From contig JAJHZJ010000399.1 of the NCBI GenBank assembly GCA_023548195.1, forward strand, positions 9,456,600 to 9,520,599: a stretch of 64,000 nucleotides of DNA. The letters are read 5' to 3'. Below are positions 10,760 to 21,989 of the stretch, piece by piece; positions within the stretch are counted from its first letter, which is position 1; each line of letters opens with the position of its first letter. Position numbers and translations under genes: made by a program. The stretch comes from Bettongia penicillata ogilbyi (taxonomy: Eukaryota; Chordata; Mammalia; Diprotodontia; Potoroidae). The notes under the pieces are model-generated. The model saw nothing but the letters and a program-made list of their open reading frames with translations. It was not told the DNA's origin and did not search any database.

Positions 10760-11145
10760 TAATGGAAAATAAGCTCAACCCACTAAATAACATACATTTC
10801 TATATGACACCACCAAGAATCAAGAAAAAAATGATAGAAGAATGACAAATTTGGGCATTAACTTATTGAAGTATTCAAAAGACCCATACAAAACCAATTT
10901 CAAAATGACTTTGATAGAAATCAAACTGAACAAATGTAAGGGCATCTCATGTTCATACTTCTATGGAGCAAATAAGTTTTTTTTAAAAAATGACACTTCC
11001 CAAGCTAAATTATAGATTTCATGCAATACCAATCAAAAACCCAACTGATTACTTTATAGAATCAAATGAAGTTATAACAAATAGGAAGTGATACAAATGA
11101 ATACCAAGAAGAACTAGAACTAAAAAAAAAGTGGTTCTTCTGCTT
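10760..11145 (+). mobile_element. L1 LINE ORF2 internal fragment
   Basis: Broken translation gives 'HQESRKKMIEE', then 'ANVRASHVHT'-like text, then LPKLNYRFHAIPIKNPTDYF, which corresponds to the conserved L1 ORF2 stretch between the reverse transcriptase and the C-terminal domain. It has several stops and frameshifts. No 3' end is attached. Confidence 0.75.
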
Positions 11146-11470
11146 CTTAACAAAGATGATGACCATAATGTGTTACATACTGATAGTTAAGGTCATTATG
11201 TTGAAAAATTGTACTATTTTTTGATTGTTTTAAAGGAAGTATTATGGAGGTGGAGATCATTGGGAAATGATAATCACAAAATATAATAATTAAATATTTT
11301 AAGACATATGGGCTAAGTGGGAAGTAGCACTAACATCTCAAAATATACAATAATGACTTCCTATCATGGAAAAAATGAGTTCTACCCACTCTTCTTTCAG
11401 CCAAGTAACACAGAGTTCAGTCCAATCTCCCAGCCCTCAGCAAGAAAAATAAGTAATAGGTCATTTGAAT

Positions 11471-11630
11471 TAGCACAGCTAGGTGGTATAGGAGATAGAG
11501 CACTAGGTCTGGAGTCAGGAAGACCTGAGTTCAAATATGACATCACACAACTCTGGTCAAGTCACTTCACCCTGTTTGCCTCAGTTTCCTCATCTGTAAA
11601 ATGAGAAGGAACACAGGACTGAAAAATGAC
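11471..11630 (+). mobile_element. Marsupial tRNA-headed SINE
   Basis: Clear head CACAGCTAGGTGGTATAGGA, 'gagcactaggtctggagtca', GGAAGACCTGAGTTCAAATA and CORE text TGCCTCAGTTTCCTCATCTG. The tail is shortened to 'aggactgaaaaatgac', a decayed RTE-like tail. Confidence 0.85.
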
Positions 11631-11639
11631 TTCTTGTTT

Positions 11640-11868
11640 AATCATTTTTTTCAGTTGTGATGATAACATAAATTTGAACTTCGTAACATGAAATTTATTC
11701 ATGTTGCCCAAAGTTTGGGTTTTTGAAGGTTACTTAACATGTCATAGTCTAGATCAGATGAGATAACAATGGTTTTACAGGTCTTCCTATAGAAATACCA
11801 TGCAATAATACTTTTAAGGGAATCTTAGAGCCCATGTAAAATTGCTTGCCATTAAGGAAACAGCTTTC
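11640..11868. other. Unrecognised sequence left of the solo LTR
   Basis: No family recognised. Confidence 0.3.
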
Positions 11869-11872
11869 CTAT

Positions 11873-12389
11873 TGAATGGGAACAGATTTAATGAAGACTT
11901 CTCAGGAATGTGGAGCCTTCTCCCTGGAGTGGAGGAGACCCTGGGCCCAGGTTTCCATTCATCCAGAGTCGGGTGATTTCCGTATAAGGCTATGTATTGC
12001 TTTAGGATCAATGATTGGATATGACTCATTAACTCTTCAATGCCTAATTTGCATATAATGACGTGTATTTTCGCAGGCTTTGTAACGTCCAGGAGCGGGA
12101 AATTTGAACCGGCTTTCAAAAGGGATTGGTTAGATTTCGAGCCTAGAATGTAAGACCTTGCTTCTCAGCCAATGAGAATAATGGTCAGTAGTGGGAGGGG
12201 GATTTTTGTATCAGGGTCTATATAAATTGCCATTCTGCTTCTGTAAGGTGCCTCCCTACTCCAGCTTTAATGGTGAAGGGATTACCCAGTTTCTCGTGAG
12301 AACTGAATAAAGAAGATTTTCTGTTTTTCCCTTGAGATGCCTCTGAGCAGTCAATTTGAGTAAAGGGGTTCGTGCTTTCCCCCCACACA
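11873..12389 (+). mobile_element. Solo LTR of an endogenous retrovirus (517 bp)
   Basis: The unit opens with TG (11873) and closes with CACA (12389), flanked by the same four bases CTAT (11869-11872 and 12390-12393), the TSD length usual for gammaretrovirus-like (class I) elements. Inside, in the correct order, are a CCAAT box at 12169-12173, TATATAAA at 12219-12226 and the poly(A) signal AATAAA at 12306-12311, about 80 bp before the 3' end. No internal viral coding sequence or second LTR is present. Solo state is inferred from this. A 4-bp TSD can arise by chance, so the left edge is less certain than the right. Confidence 0.7.
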
Positions 12390-12399
12390 CTATGGCCTC

Positions 12400-12860
12400 C
12401 AAGAATGAAAGCAGTCACATGATCATGTGACTTTTAGAGAGTAAATTTTAGTGGTTTTCATTTAGCAGAACTCAGATTCAGGGGTATTCAAAGAACGAAT
12501 AAAAGGCATTAAAGATAATTTTTCATTCTATGAAACAACAACGAAGAACACTCATTGGGGATAGTTTAGATATGGTATTTGCCACTACGAACCTTAGAAT
12601 ATAGCAGAGAGGATAAAATGATAGGAGCTTAGGGACTCTGTTACTGATAGATCTGGTGAAAACAATAAACTTGCCTACTTAGTTTACCTTTTGTGTTGGC
12701 TCAAACTAATCTGCATGACCAGATCTTGGGAGTGCCTAAATCTACTTTAGTTAGTAATCCATAACTGAAGGTAGTCCTAAAGAAAAGATTTAATCTTACC
12801 TTGGAGGTAATTTGCTTAGATTTTGTTAAGCTGAGCATGGTGACTAACTAAAGAGCTGTC
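12400..12860. other. Intergenic, nothing recognised
   Basis: No gene or clear repeat seen. Confidence 0.4.
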
Positions 12861-12864
12861 TTTC

Positions 12865-13090
12865 ATTCACTTCATTCATGTCCAGCTCTTCATGATTCCA
12901 CTTGGGATTTTCTTGGCCAAGATACTAGAGTACTTGCCATTTCCTTCTCTAGCTCATTTGACAGATGAGGAAACTGAGGCAAACAGGGTTAAGTAACTTA
13001 CCCAGAGTCACACAGTTTGTTAAGTATTGGAGGCCAGATTTGAGTTCAGGTCCTCCTGACTCCAGCCCTGGTAAGCCTCCACTGCAACAT
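12865..13090 (-). mobile_element. Marsupial SINE with RTE-like tail (antisense)
   Basis: Antisense order: tail 'tccacttgggattttcttgg', 'gccatttccttctctagctc', CORE GACAGATGAGGAAACTGAGG, 'gttaagtaacttacccagag', 'tgagttcaggtcctcctgac'. The head is cut off near 13090. Confidence 0.85.
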
Positions 13091-13289
13091 CTAATTACTC
13101 CAAAGAGCTGTCTGCCCTTCCTGGGGACAGGTTCTAGTCATTCTACCCTAACACACTCTAGCTGAATGGCCTGCAAGTGGTTCTGAAGAGTTAAGCCCAA
13201 AAGTTTGTCTTAGGAGGAGAGAAGTTAAGTAGTGAAAATTTTAACATATGATCACAGGCTCTTTATGAGTCTTCTAAAGGTAGGGGAAG

Positions 13290-13382
13290 TTTTTTGTTTT
13301 CTTTTTCCTTTCTTTGTATCTTCACTGCTTAGCACAATGCTTGGCACATAGCAGGTGTTTAATAAATACTTGCTAACTTAAC
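13290..13382 (+). mobile_element. L2 LINE 3' end
   Basis: 'tttctttgtatcttcactgc', TTAGCACAATGCTTGGCACA, 'tagcaggtgtttaataaata' is the L2 3' terminus. Confidence 0.75.
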
Positions 13383-13389
13383 AGATTGT

Positions 13390-13849
13390 CAGTCAGATGG
13401 GAGTTCAGAGACAATCTAGTTCATCCTGTGCCCAAACATCCCTGCTACCCCTGGCAAAATTGTCATCCTGCTTTTGCTTGAAGTTCTCAAGTGACAGGGA
13501 TCCCACTACTTACAGAGGCAGTTCGTTCCACTTTTGAATAGCTTTAATTGCCAGAAACTTTTTTTGCTGTGCTAGCCATTTACCCTCCCTTGAGACCAAA
13601 CAGAACAAGTATGATAATCTCTCTTCCATACCACAGCCTTTCAGATACTTGAAGATAACCACCATGTTCCCTCCAAGTCTTTTCTTTTCCAGGAGAAACT
13701 TCTCCAATTCTTTTCGGCCAATCCATATATGGCATGAGCTCAAAGTCTTCCATCATTCTGGTTGCCCTTCTCTGGACACTCTCCAGATTATCATTGTCCT
13801 TTCTAAAATGTGGGACCCACACTTAAATAGAGAAGTGCAGATATTGTCT
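13390..13849 (-). mobile_element. CR1/L3 LINE 3' region (left part, split)
   Basis: Antisense landmarks of CR1-clade 3' ends: 'gacaatctagttcatcctgt', AGACCAAACAGAACAAGTAT, 'cagatacttgaagataacca', 'ggttgcccttctctggacac', TCTCCAGATTATCATTGTCC. Overlapping minus-strand ORFs of 77 and 80 codons are decayed CR1-like coding or shadow frames. Continues at 14117 after a SINE insertion. Confidence 0.75.
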
Positions 13850-13861
13850 AACTGGATATCT

Positions 13862-14104
13862 GTTGTTATTGTTTAGTTGTTTCAGTTGTGTCTGACCCTT
13901 CATCACCCCATTTGGGATTTTCTTGGCAAATATACTGGAGTAGTTTGCCATTCCTTTTCCAGCTCATTTTACAGAAGATGAAACTGAGGCAAACAGGGTT
14001 AAGTGACTTTCCCAGGGTCACACAGCTAGATTTAAACTCAGGAAGATGAGTCTTCTTGACTTCAGGGCCAACACTTGTATCCACTATACCACCTAGGTGC
14101 CCAC
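13862..14104 (-). mobile_element. Marsupial SINE inserted into the CR1/L3 remnant
   Basis: Full-length antisense copy from tail ('gtttcagttgtgtctgaccc') to head ('ctataccacctaggtgccca'). Flanked by AACTGGATATCT (13850-13861) and AACTGAGTATCT (14105-14116), a 12-bp TSD with two mismatches. Confidence 0.9.
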
Positions 14105-14116
14105 AACTGAGTATCT

Positions 14117-14505
14117 ATTAAATTTCTATGCCTACACTCTATACCTATATCTTACTTTGTTGGTCTAATACACTGTTGACCTGTGTAGAGTTTATGGTCC
14201 AATAAAACTCTAAGGTCTTTTTCAGATAAATTGCTCTCTCTGCCTCTTCAATATTGTACTGGTGAAGAGGATTTTTGAAACTAAGTATGAAGCTTTACAT
14301 TGATTACTCTTTAATTTCACCATTCAATTTGGTCCAGTGTCCCAGATTATCAAGATCTTTTTGGATCCTGACTGTCATCTAGCATGTTAGCTATCCCTCA
14401 CAGCTTTGAATCATCTGCAAATTTGGGACATGTGCCACCTATGCCTCTTTCCAAGCCATTGATAAAAATGTCAAAGAGAACGAGGCCAAGCATGGGTTTT
14501 TACAA
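14117..14505 (-). mobile_element. CR1/L3 LINE (right part, split)
   Basis: Continues the same antisense CR1 text: 'tatggtccaataaaactcta', 'aggtctttttcagataaatt', 'tttgaatcatctgcaaattt', 'ccattgataaaaatgtcaaa'. The order relative to 13390-13849 is that of one element. Confidence 0.7.
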
Positions 14506-14509
14506 AAGC

Positions 14510-16370
14510 ATTGTATATGATGTTAATGGAGAGACTTATGGGATTTCCTGTGGACTTATAATTTTCCGGAGTTTTTGGAGCATAGATTTTGCTGCCCTAT
14601 CTCTAGCTAAAAAGTTCATTCCCATTAGAAAGTCCCCTCCATTCCCCTCCAAAGCAGACTCCTATACCTATGATTTCCATATTTATAGCTCTTCATAGCT
14701 TAAAATTGGTGTTCTAACAAAGAAATGCTACAAATGTTATGAATTGGTATCTAATATGCATTTTCTAGAGTAATACCTACTAAGCCTTTGCCCATTATTC
14801 TCTATGCATTTCTCTCTAATGTGAGTAGCAAGGAAGGATCAAAGATGGTCAAAGACTAAAACCAAATGATACTAATTATACAGAGGAAGGCCCTGAAAAT
14901 TTTGCAGCTGGTTGGTACCACACACCAAGCTAGAGAGGAAAAACATCAGCATTGGAAATAAATATTTATAAAATCAGATTTATTAAGGCAAACTGGAACA
15001 GGACAAAAGAACCTTAACAATTACAGATCTCAACTGCTGAGAGTTTAGTTTTGAAACAAGATGTTTCTAGGTATTATATAATCCTCTTTTTTTCTTTTTT
15101 ATATTGGAATATTTGTGTTTCTAGATAATTAAGTTCATAATAAAGAGGAAGATCTTTTTTCTACAAAAAGAAAAATGGTTCTAAAGACAAAATACTTCTG
15201 AAAAATGACTTTTGCTCAATTTTTTTTCTTAACAAATAAACAACAATAATTAAACCTTAGAACTAAGTGTAGTGTTACATATGCAATACAATTATTTTGA
15301 GAAGATCACTGTCTTATCTAAATTATTTTGCCTCAGTGTGGGATGCTTTACAAAATGTGGGAATGGGATTTCATAAAGTGATTAAAATAAAGATATCATT
15401 TGATTTATTTGATCTTGAGTACTGTTTGTTAAGGCAAGCAAGAAAGGAACAATTTCCAAGTGCAATCCATATTTTCAAAAGAAAAACCATTATCTATCCC
15501 ATTGGTCAGGGCACCTCTTTGACTTGTACATAATTTTACTCAAAGTAGGGAGGGAAAGAGAGAGGAGAAAGGAGAGAGACAGACAAGACAGATAGACATT
15601 GAGAGAGAAGAAGAGAAATGGAACTCTTTGTACTCATAAATGTTACTTGGAGTCTGAGGAGACATAAAACTATGTGCTGGGAAACTCATAAACTGAACAT
15701 CTTAAGTAATGGAATGTAAAGAAAGATCATGAACTAGTAAACAAAGGACCAGTATTCCTGGTAGTAAATAAGCAAAGGACCTTCAAAATAAAGCTCTGAA
15801 AGAAAATAAAAAAGGAAATGACACTGTGCTCTGACCTGAAATGTCAATTACCTACTGAACACTAAGAGAAATTCTTTCAACATATCAATTTGAGAACAGA
15901 GTAAAAAACAAAATGGGGCACTTAAGTAATTCATTTTGCTTCAGAAACTCAGATTCTAGCTCCATAAGTATATGTAGTATATGTTAGGGCAGAGTTGGAG
16001 GAAACATGAGGTATATTACAAAAACTTCTTCAACAGTTCTAGGCCAAGAGCATTCTTTATCAAATTATTCATCAAGCACTGATTTTCCCATCTCCTAAAT
16101 ATACAGCAAAATTAACCTTAAAATATTCTATTCTGCCAAAGGAATCCATTCAGCCTGAGAGGTAAATCAACTTTCAAAAACATCTAGCCTGCTCTCAATG
16201 GCAGAGCTTCTTTTCCTGAATCCAACTTTGATGGAACTGAATGAAACAGATGCTGATTCCATAAAAATTCCCTAAGAGGCAGAGTTCAAAACAGGAATTT
16301 GTTTTTCTTTCTCAGTCTTTCCGGGAAAGTGGTGAAATAGCCTTGTTCACTTTCCATGAGTGGTATACTA
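14510..16370. other. Intergenic; purine tract at 15543-15618
   Basis: No gene recognised. A GGGAGGGAAAGAGAGAGGAG-type purine tract with GAC/GAT spacing lies at 15543-15618. The ORFs at 14384-14698 and 15297-15533 show no known domain and no neighbours that would support them. Confidence 0.4.
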
Positions 16371-16374
16371 AGTT

Positions 16375-16490
16375 TTCATAGCATCAGAGTTCATGTAGTC
16401 AATTCCTTTATTTTACAGATGAGGAAACTGAGGCCTAGGGAAGTAAAATGACTTGCCCATTGTCACATGGTTTCATGTGTGACAAGTTTT
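16375..16490 (-). mobile_element. MIR SINE (antisense)
   Basis: 'agtcaattcctttattttac', AGATGAGGAAACTGAGGCCT, 'aaatgacttgcccattgtca'. Confidence 0.65.
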
Positions 16491-16639
16491 CGGAGACAAG
16501 ATAAATATTTATTGACTAAAAATTGAAATCATATTGTATGATGGTGACTGACAAATAATGTGCTAAAATCAGGTTTGGAGATAGATTGATACAAGAAAAA
16601 GAACATTAAATTTTACTTCCATAACTTGGTCTAGAATCC

Positions 16640-16755
16640 CCATCATTCTCAATAATGTATGACTATACAATTCAGTTATCCCTCTAGGTTTTAGTTTTCT
16701 CCTCTATAAAAGAAATATGACTTCTAAGGTTCCTTCTAGCTCCTATCTTTTGATT
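16640..16755 (+). mobile_element. MIR SINE fragment
   Basis: 'aggttttagttttctcctct', 'ataaaagaaatatgacttct', 'aaggttccttctagctccta'. Confidence 0.55.
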
Positions 16756-17129
16756 ACTTAAAAATTAATTGTTTTTTTGCAGTATCAGTTCATGAAATTG
16801 TAGGTGGAGTCACACATCAATAGAGTTCCTTAGACTCTATTAAGACTGTAACCTTTGGTGAAATCATAATAAGGAATTATAGGTTTACCATTCAAAAATC
16901 ACATCTTGAGTTCAGAATATACGTTCATTTTGCCTAATAGCGATCTGTCAACTATTCCATGTTCCTGAAATACAGAAACTATACCAACTTTAGAAGCAGA
17001 ATAATTTTAGACACTTTAATACTACTCTTAAGAAGAAATCTTAAGTTGAACAGCCATGAATTAGTACTGGTAGGTGGCCTCTTGAAGAACTATAATAAAT
17101 TCAACTTATTTTTCTATTTAATTCCATCC

Positions 17130-17590
17130 AGTGACAAAAATCTGGAAAAAGGGGGTACTTATCAACTGTGGAATGGCTGATCATATTATGGTATAAGAAT
17201 GTAATAGTATACTATGATATTGTAAGAAATGACAAAGAAAGGGACAGTTTCAGAGAAAGGCCTGTATGAATTGAGAAAGAGAGAAGTGAGCAGAAGTAGT
17301 ACAATCCATATCATAAGAATTGTGGAAGAAAAAAGCTTTGAAAGATTGAAGGATTCTGATCAATGCAAAGACCAAGCACAATTCCAGAAAACAGAATGCT
17401 ACTGACCTCTTGACATAGAGGCAATGCGCTCAGAGATGTAGAATAAGACATATTTTTGGACAAGAAGTGTGAGAATTTGTTTTGACTGTGCATCTCTGTT
17501 ACAAGAATTTTGTTTTTTTACTATGCTATCTCATTTGGGGGAAAGGTAGGATAAAGATCAGATAAATGCTTCTTAATTAAAAAGTAAATT
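17130..17590 (+). mobile_element. L1 LINE 3' end (ORF2 C-terminus and 3' UTR)
   Basis: 'atctggaaaaagggggtact', 'aactgtggaatggctgatca', 'gtaatagtatactatgatat', 'agaagtgagcagaagtagta', then a 3' UTR with 'ttttggacaagaagtgtgag'. Same region as in the L1 at 2371-3780, more decayed. Confidence 0.75.
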
Positions 17591-17599
17591 TAAAATTCA

Positions 17600-18300
17600 T
17601 TTCTTCATCAAAAAATAATTCTGTATCATGTTCTCTACACATCCAAATTTGAAAGGTCTTTATTAATAATCTACCTCTAGGGGAAAAAATATGGAAATTT
17701 GTTTTCTGGGTCTTAGGTGCTTTGTGATGGGAAGATAGTAGAAATTATTTGGCTCAGCTGGTGAGCTAAAGGCTAAAGGAAGGAGCTAGGGAATGAATTG
17801 AAGCTATCAGTAGAAAATAAGCAAAAACTAACCCCTCCCCCACCTCCCACCCAGAATCTATAATACCATTGCTGGTAGGGGGTCGTATTAGTAAATGGGC
17901 TGGAGAAGAAAAATCGGATGATTTTGTAGAGTTGCCTTAAACAACAAAGACTTTCTCCTAGATGAATAGCCACCCCACAAAGCTAAACTGCCTTGGGGAA
18001 AAGCAGGTTAGCATTAGCATTTTCAAAGAGGTATTCATAGCATGATAAATGAAGAAGTATAATCCACAATTAAAGTTGTCTTTTCATAATATTGGCTCTT
18101 TCTGTTATATATTCTCAAGAAAGGACATGATAAAGATAAATGCTTTTTTGCTGTTGCTGGTAGCAGTTTGTGTAGCATAGGGTTTTAAGAAAAAAAAAAA
18201 GTAGAGATTATATCCATGATTTCCAGTAGCTTTGAGGAATCTGGTTATTAACAGGAAGAAATGAAGTTTGGATTCAGTATTTTCTACTTATCTCTTTGTT
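17600..18300. other. Intergenic, nothing recognised
   Basis: No gene or clear repeat. The 66-codon minus ORF at 17773-17973 has a Gly/Ser/Phe-rich low-complexity translation. Confidence 0.4.
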
Positions 18301-18304
18301 TCCT

Positions 18305-18520
18305 GTCAAGTGAATTCATAGACTCATACATTTAGAGTATGAAGGGACCTCAGAGGCCGTCAAATCCAATCTTCTTTTTTATAGATGAGGAAACAGGCAT
18401 ATAAAAGTTGGAGAATCTACCCAGGGTCATACAGCTTTTAAGTACCAAGGCAGGTTTTGAACCCAGGTCTTCTTGACTTCAAGTTCAGTGCCCTATTCAT
18501 TATTCCATGCTGTTTCAATA
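18305..18520 (-). mobile_element. MIR-class SINE (antisense)
   Basis: 'gtatgaagggacctcagagg', 'tatagatgaggaaacaggca', 'cagggtcatacagcttttaa', 'tgaacccaggtcttcttgac'. Confidence 0.65.
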
Positions 18521-18599
18521 TGTCGACTGATTTTGGTAAAAATTAAATTGATTACTAAAGGATAATGAACACCTAAAAATTTATTTATGGTTTAGGGAA

Positions 18600-18805
18600 T
18601 CTATGATGGTAGCCAAAGAGAAGTAGGCAGAGATTCAAAAGACGTGAGAGTGAGTTCTAGTTACTCTGCAATTAACTGGCTATATGATTTAAAGCAAGCC
18701 ATCTTACTTCTTAGGTCCTCTGCTTTTTTTATCTAGGAAGTATAGGTGGTGGATGGTCTTCCAGATTTCTTCCAGCTCTAATGCCCTATAGTTCTATGAC
18801 TCAAA
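18600..18805 (+). mobile_element. MIR SINE
   Basis: 'gtgagttctagttactctgc', 'aattaactggctatatgatt', 'tccagatttcttccagctct', 'aatgccctatagttctatga'. Confidence 0.65.
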
Positions 18806-19095
18806 AATGGATTTCAATGAAATTTGATTTGTAGGTAGAACTTACAGAGATGAAAAATTATACAAAGTGAGGTTTACAATGAATAGAGCCTTGAATTTTG
18901 AGAGCATTGTGATGTCTGGCCAGAGTAGGCCAAATGAGATTTTTTTTTTTAAATTAAGTTGAATGTAAAGAAAAGACAAAACCATGGAGATAGCATACAA
19001 TTCCTTCCTCCCCACCTCTACCCAAATCAGGTTCTTGGAAATTACTATCTTATACATATTCCAAAAGAGTATTCATTAGAGATTAGTTTTTTTGC

Positions 19096-19102
<7 letters not shown>

Positions 19103-19154
<52 letters not shown>
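19103..19154. repeat. (AT)n microsatellite
   Basis: About 26 uninterrupted AT dinucleotides, self-complementary and therefore cruciform-prone. Confidence 0.9.
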
Positions 19155-19157
<3 letters not shown>

Positions 19158-19234
19158 TTAGATTCTAAAGCATATGCACTGCTGTATTTAGTTCATTTGT
19201 TATCATTAGCTAACTACATTAAAGGAAATAGGTA

Positions 19235-19277
19235 GCTATCATAGGATCTCAGCTCTAGAGCTGAAAGGAACTCCAAA
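19235..19277 (-). mobile_element. MIR-class SINE (antisense, left part of a split copy)
   Basis: 'tctcagctctagagctgaaa', 'ggaactccaaaggctatct' breaks off where the plus-strand SINE begins. The expected continuation (ccctcattttacagatgagg) appears on the other side at about 19568. Confidence 0.6.
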
Positions 19278-19550
19278 GGCTATCTGGAAGTGAGGTGATG
19301 CCGTGGACAGAGCTCTGGGCCTCCAATCAGTTAAACCTGAGTTCAAATATAGCCTCAGACATTTATTAGCTATGTGTCTCTAGTCAAGTCACTAGAGGTT
19401 GCCTCAGTTTTCCAACTGTAAAATGGGGTTAATAACAGCACCTATCTTTCAGGATTGTTAAGAGGATCAAATGAGATAATATTTATAATTGCTTTGCATA
19501 ATGCCTGATACATAATAGGTACTATATAAATGCTTATTCCTTTACCTTCC
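19278..19550 (+). mobile_element. tRNA-headed CORE SINE with MIR-like 3' end, nested
   Basis: Head 'gaggtgatgccgtggacaga', 'gctctgggcctccaatcagt', 'cctgagttcaaatatagcct', CORE 'tgcctcagttttccaactgt', then a MIR-like end: 'ggattgttaagaggatcaaa', 'tgagataatatttataattg', 'catataggtactatataaat'-like text. Unlike the RTE-tail SINEs, it keeps the long MIR 3' part. Confidence 0.7.
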
Positions 19551-19554
19551 TCCC

Positions 19555-19710
19555 ACCCCCACTTAGATTCCCTCATTTTACAGATAAGGAAACTGAGCCA
19601 AAGGAAGTTAAGTGACTTACTTGAAAAAAGTTTGTAAAGATCAGAGGCAGGATTTGGACCTAGGTGCTCAGATTCCTAACATGGGTTCAAGAATCTTTCC
19701 ACTGTACCAA
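19555..19710 (-). mobile_element. MIR-class SINE (antisense, right part of a split copy)
   Basis: 'ccctcattttacagataagg', 'aagttaagtgacttacttga', 'gcaggatttggacctaggtg', 'ctttccactgtacca'. Completes the piece at 19235-19277. Confidence 0.65.
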
Positions 19711-19759
19711 TGAAAATACTAGAAATAGAGAGGGACTAAGCATTTGCATAAAAAATAGT

Positions 19760-20215
19760 CTCCTTTTGGCAGGGCCCTTTATAACCTGACCCTGCCCTAT
19801 TTCTTTCCAGGCTTTGTACACCTTCTACCTCATAATGAACCCTCTATCTGGTGATACTATTCCTAAAACAAAATACTCTAACTTCCAAATCTTTGGCATA
19901 TTTACTGGCTGTCCCTCATAAGTGGAATGATCCCAGTCCTCATTTCTGCCTCCTAGGTTCTTTCAAGTCCCAGCTAAAATTCAGGTTTTTACAGAAAGCC
20001 TTTGCCAGTTCTCCTTAATTATTCCTTCCGTATATTGATTATTTCACATTTATTCTGCATGTAGCTTAATGGTTCACAGTTTACATGTTATCTTCTTCAT
20101 TAGGTTGTGAGTTTTTTGAAAAAGGAACTGGCTTTTTTACCTTTCTTTGTATCACCAGTGCTTAGCACAGTGCCTGGTACAGAGCAGGCATTTAATAAAT
20201 ATTTTCAGATTGACT
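19760..20215 (+). mobile_element. L2 LINE 3' end (long)
   Basis: Long L2 3' region: 'tttataacctgaccctgccc', 'tactggctgtccctcataag', 'caagtcccagctaaaattca', 'taggttgtgagttttttgaa', TTAGCACAGTGCCTGGTACA, 'ggcatttaataaatattttc'. The 103-codon ORF starting at 20107 lies partly in it. Confidence 0.8.
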
Positions 20216-20219
20216 GGCT

Positions 20220-21400
20220 GGCCCCTGAAACAATTCTGAATGACAGACACTACTGTTCTGAACTATCTACCTCACCTCTTCATTCTCTCTCCCTTCCTTC
20301 CTTCTATCCTGTGTCTGGTAGAGGCTTCCTCTTTCAGACTTTCAATGATACCCACTGGCATTGCTTAGCCATAGAGGTGCCAACAACAGAACTAAATATT
20401 CTCTTACCTAAATGGTAACTAGCAAAAGAAAGGCTCCAATTGAGTGGATCTTGTGCTGTACTGCAATTTGGGAGGAAAATCTTGGAGGTTATGTTGATTG
20501 GTGAAGATCATTGTCAATAATTTTAGGTATCAGAACTATTTTTGGACCTATTTTGTTGTTTCAGTACAATCTTACAATTTTGCATTAGTCTATTCTGAAT
20601 TTATATAACCTACCCTCATCGCTTTTCTAAGTGCCAAGGACCTTCAAAATAAGAAGAAAGCATTATCCCTGGCCTAAGAAAAGGCTTATAATCTAAATGA
20701 GGAGACAAAGTAGACTGTTTATAACAGGTGTCTTACAATTGTTTATTCACTTAGACTGTTTATGAGCTATTACTCATAATTTCCTTGTGAATTAACCAGG
20801 AACATCTGAAAGAACAAAAACTCCCACTAACAAACGAATTCCTAGAGTGTAGGTGCCACACAATACTGCAATTAATTCATATGGGCATCCTATAGGGCTG
20901 GTTTTTGGTAAACCAAAAACACCTGAGGCATTGAGCAGTGGTGACTTGTTAAGGTCGAAAGAGTCAGTGCCAGAGGTAAAGACTAGAACTTTGGAATTTA
21001 TGATTCCATTTTAGTACTTTTCTGCAGCTAGATCATGACACTTGTATAGATGACCCATTTGTTCATCTGTCTTTCTGTTTCTCAATGCTTTGGTCAATTG
21101 TGACTACAGGTGATTGATGGTGAAACCTCCTCCCACCTCTTAATGATGAATGATAGGTATTCAGTTTGTCAGTCACGACCATTGTGTTGATTTGTTTTGC
21201 TTAATTGTACATACTTCTTAGCTGTCGAGACACATCTTTATGTTACTCACCTGAGGATTTGAATTTCCCCAGAAGGTTCTGTTGGAGTGTCAGGGAAGAA
21301 GAAAGGGGAGGAAGTTGATCATCAATAAATCATTACAAATACTTTCCCAGGAATTTCTTGTTAACATAAATTCTTTCTTGGTAGCATATCTATTCCTTTC
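20220..21400. other. Intergenic; MIR3/L2-like piece at 20620-20735
   Basis: Mostly unrecognised. At 20620-20735 'gtgccaaggaccttcaaaat' and 'aaggcttataatctaaatga' match the mammalian repeat that reads 'gtccctgccctcaaggagct...'. No gene seen. Confidence 0.4.
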
Positions 21401-21404
21401 TATT

Positions 21405-21505
21405 CAAACTTGGGCAAGTCATGACTTTACTGGGCTTTGGTTCTCATCTCTGTAAGACAATGGTCTTTGAGTTCCCTTATAGCTCTGAATCTATTCTACT
21501 AGGAT
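21405..21505 (+). mobile_element. MIR SINE fragment
   Basis: 'acttgggcaagtcatgactt', 'gctttggttctcatctctgt', 'ttcccttatagctctgaatc'. Confidence 0.6.
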
Positions 21506-21839
21506 GTGCTTCTCAATTACAAAAAAATTTCCAGTGCAATTTCAATGTTTTGATGGTAAGTGGATAGTGCTTTTGTTACCAAAAAATTTATGTATAATAA
21601 AAATATTTGCTATCCCAATTACTAGCCAATGATTTCAAATCATATTCATTTCAGAAAATTCTAATGTCACAAAAAGATATTCCCAATCTCTACTAAATCA
21701 TTGTTTATCCTTGGTGCATAACACCTTGGAAAAGAAATTATTTCTGTTTTCTAAGCCTCATTTATTCTATTTCTCTATGTAGAGAGAATAATTTTAATAA
21801 GCAGTTTAATGCAAAGAACTTCATAATATTCTTTTAATC

Positions 21840-21985
21840 CACCATTCTAGTAACTAGATCTTTAATGCTGAAATATCTAGAAGTTCAATGACTTGCCCTA
21901 CATCAGAAATGGAACTCAGTGACACAACAGTGATTAGAATTCTGAGTCCTTGACTTCAAATCAATGGGCTTTATAAATAACTCTT
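21840..21985 (-). mobile_element. MIR SINE fragment (antisense)
   Basis: 'aagttcaatgacttgcccta', 'catcagaaatggaactcagt', 'ctgagtccttgacttcaaat'. Confidence 0.5.
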
Positions 21986-21989
21986 TGGG

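Noticed and set aside
11471..11540. SINE heads as tRNA genes
   Set aside because: The heads keep only degenerate box-like text. No cloverleaf or anticodon arm can be folded convincingly, and the CORE body follows directly.
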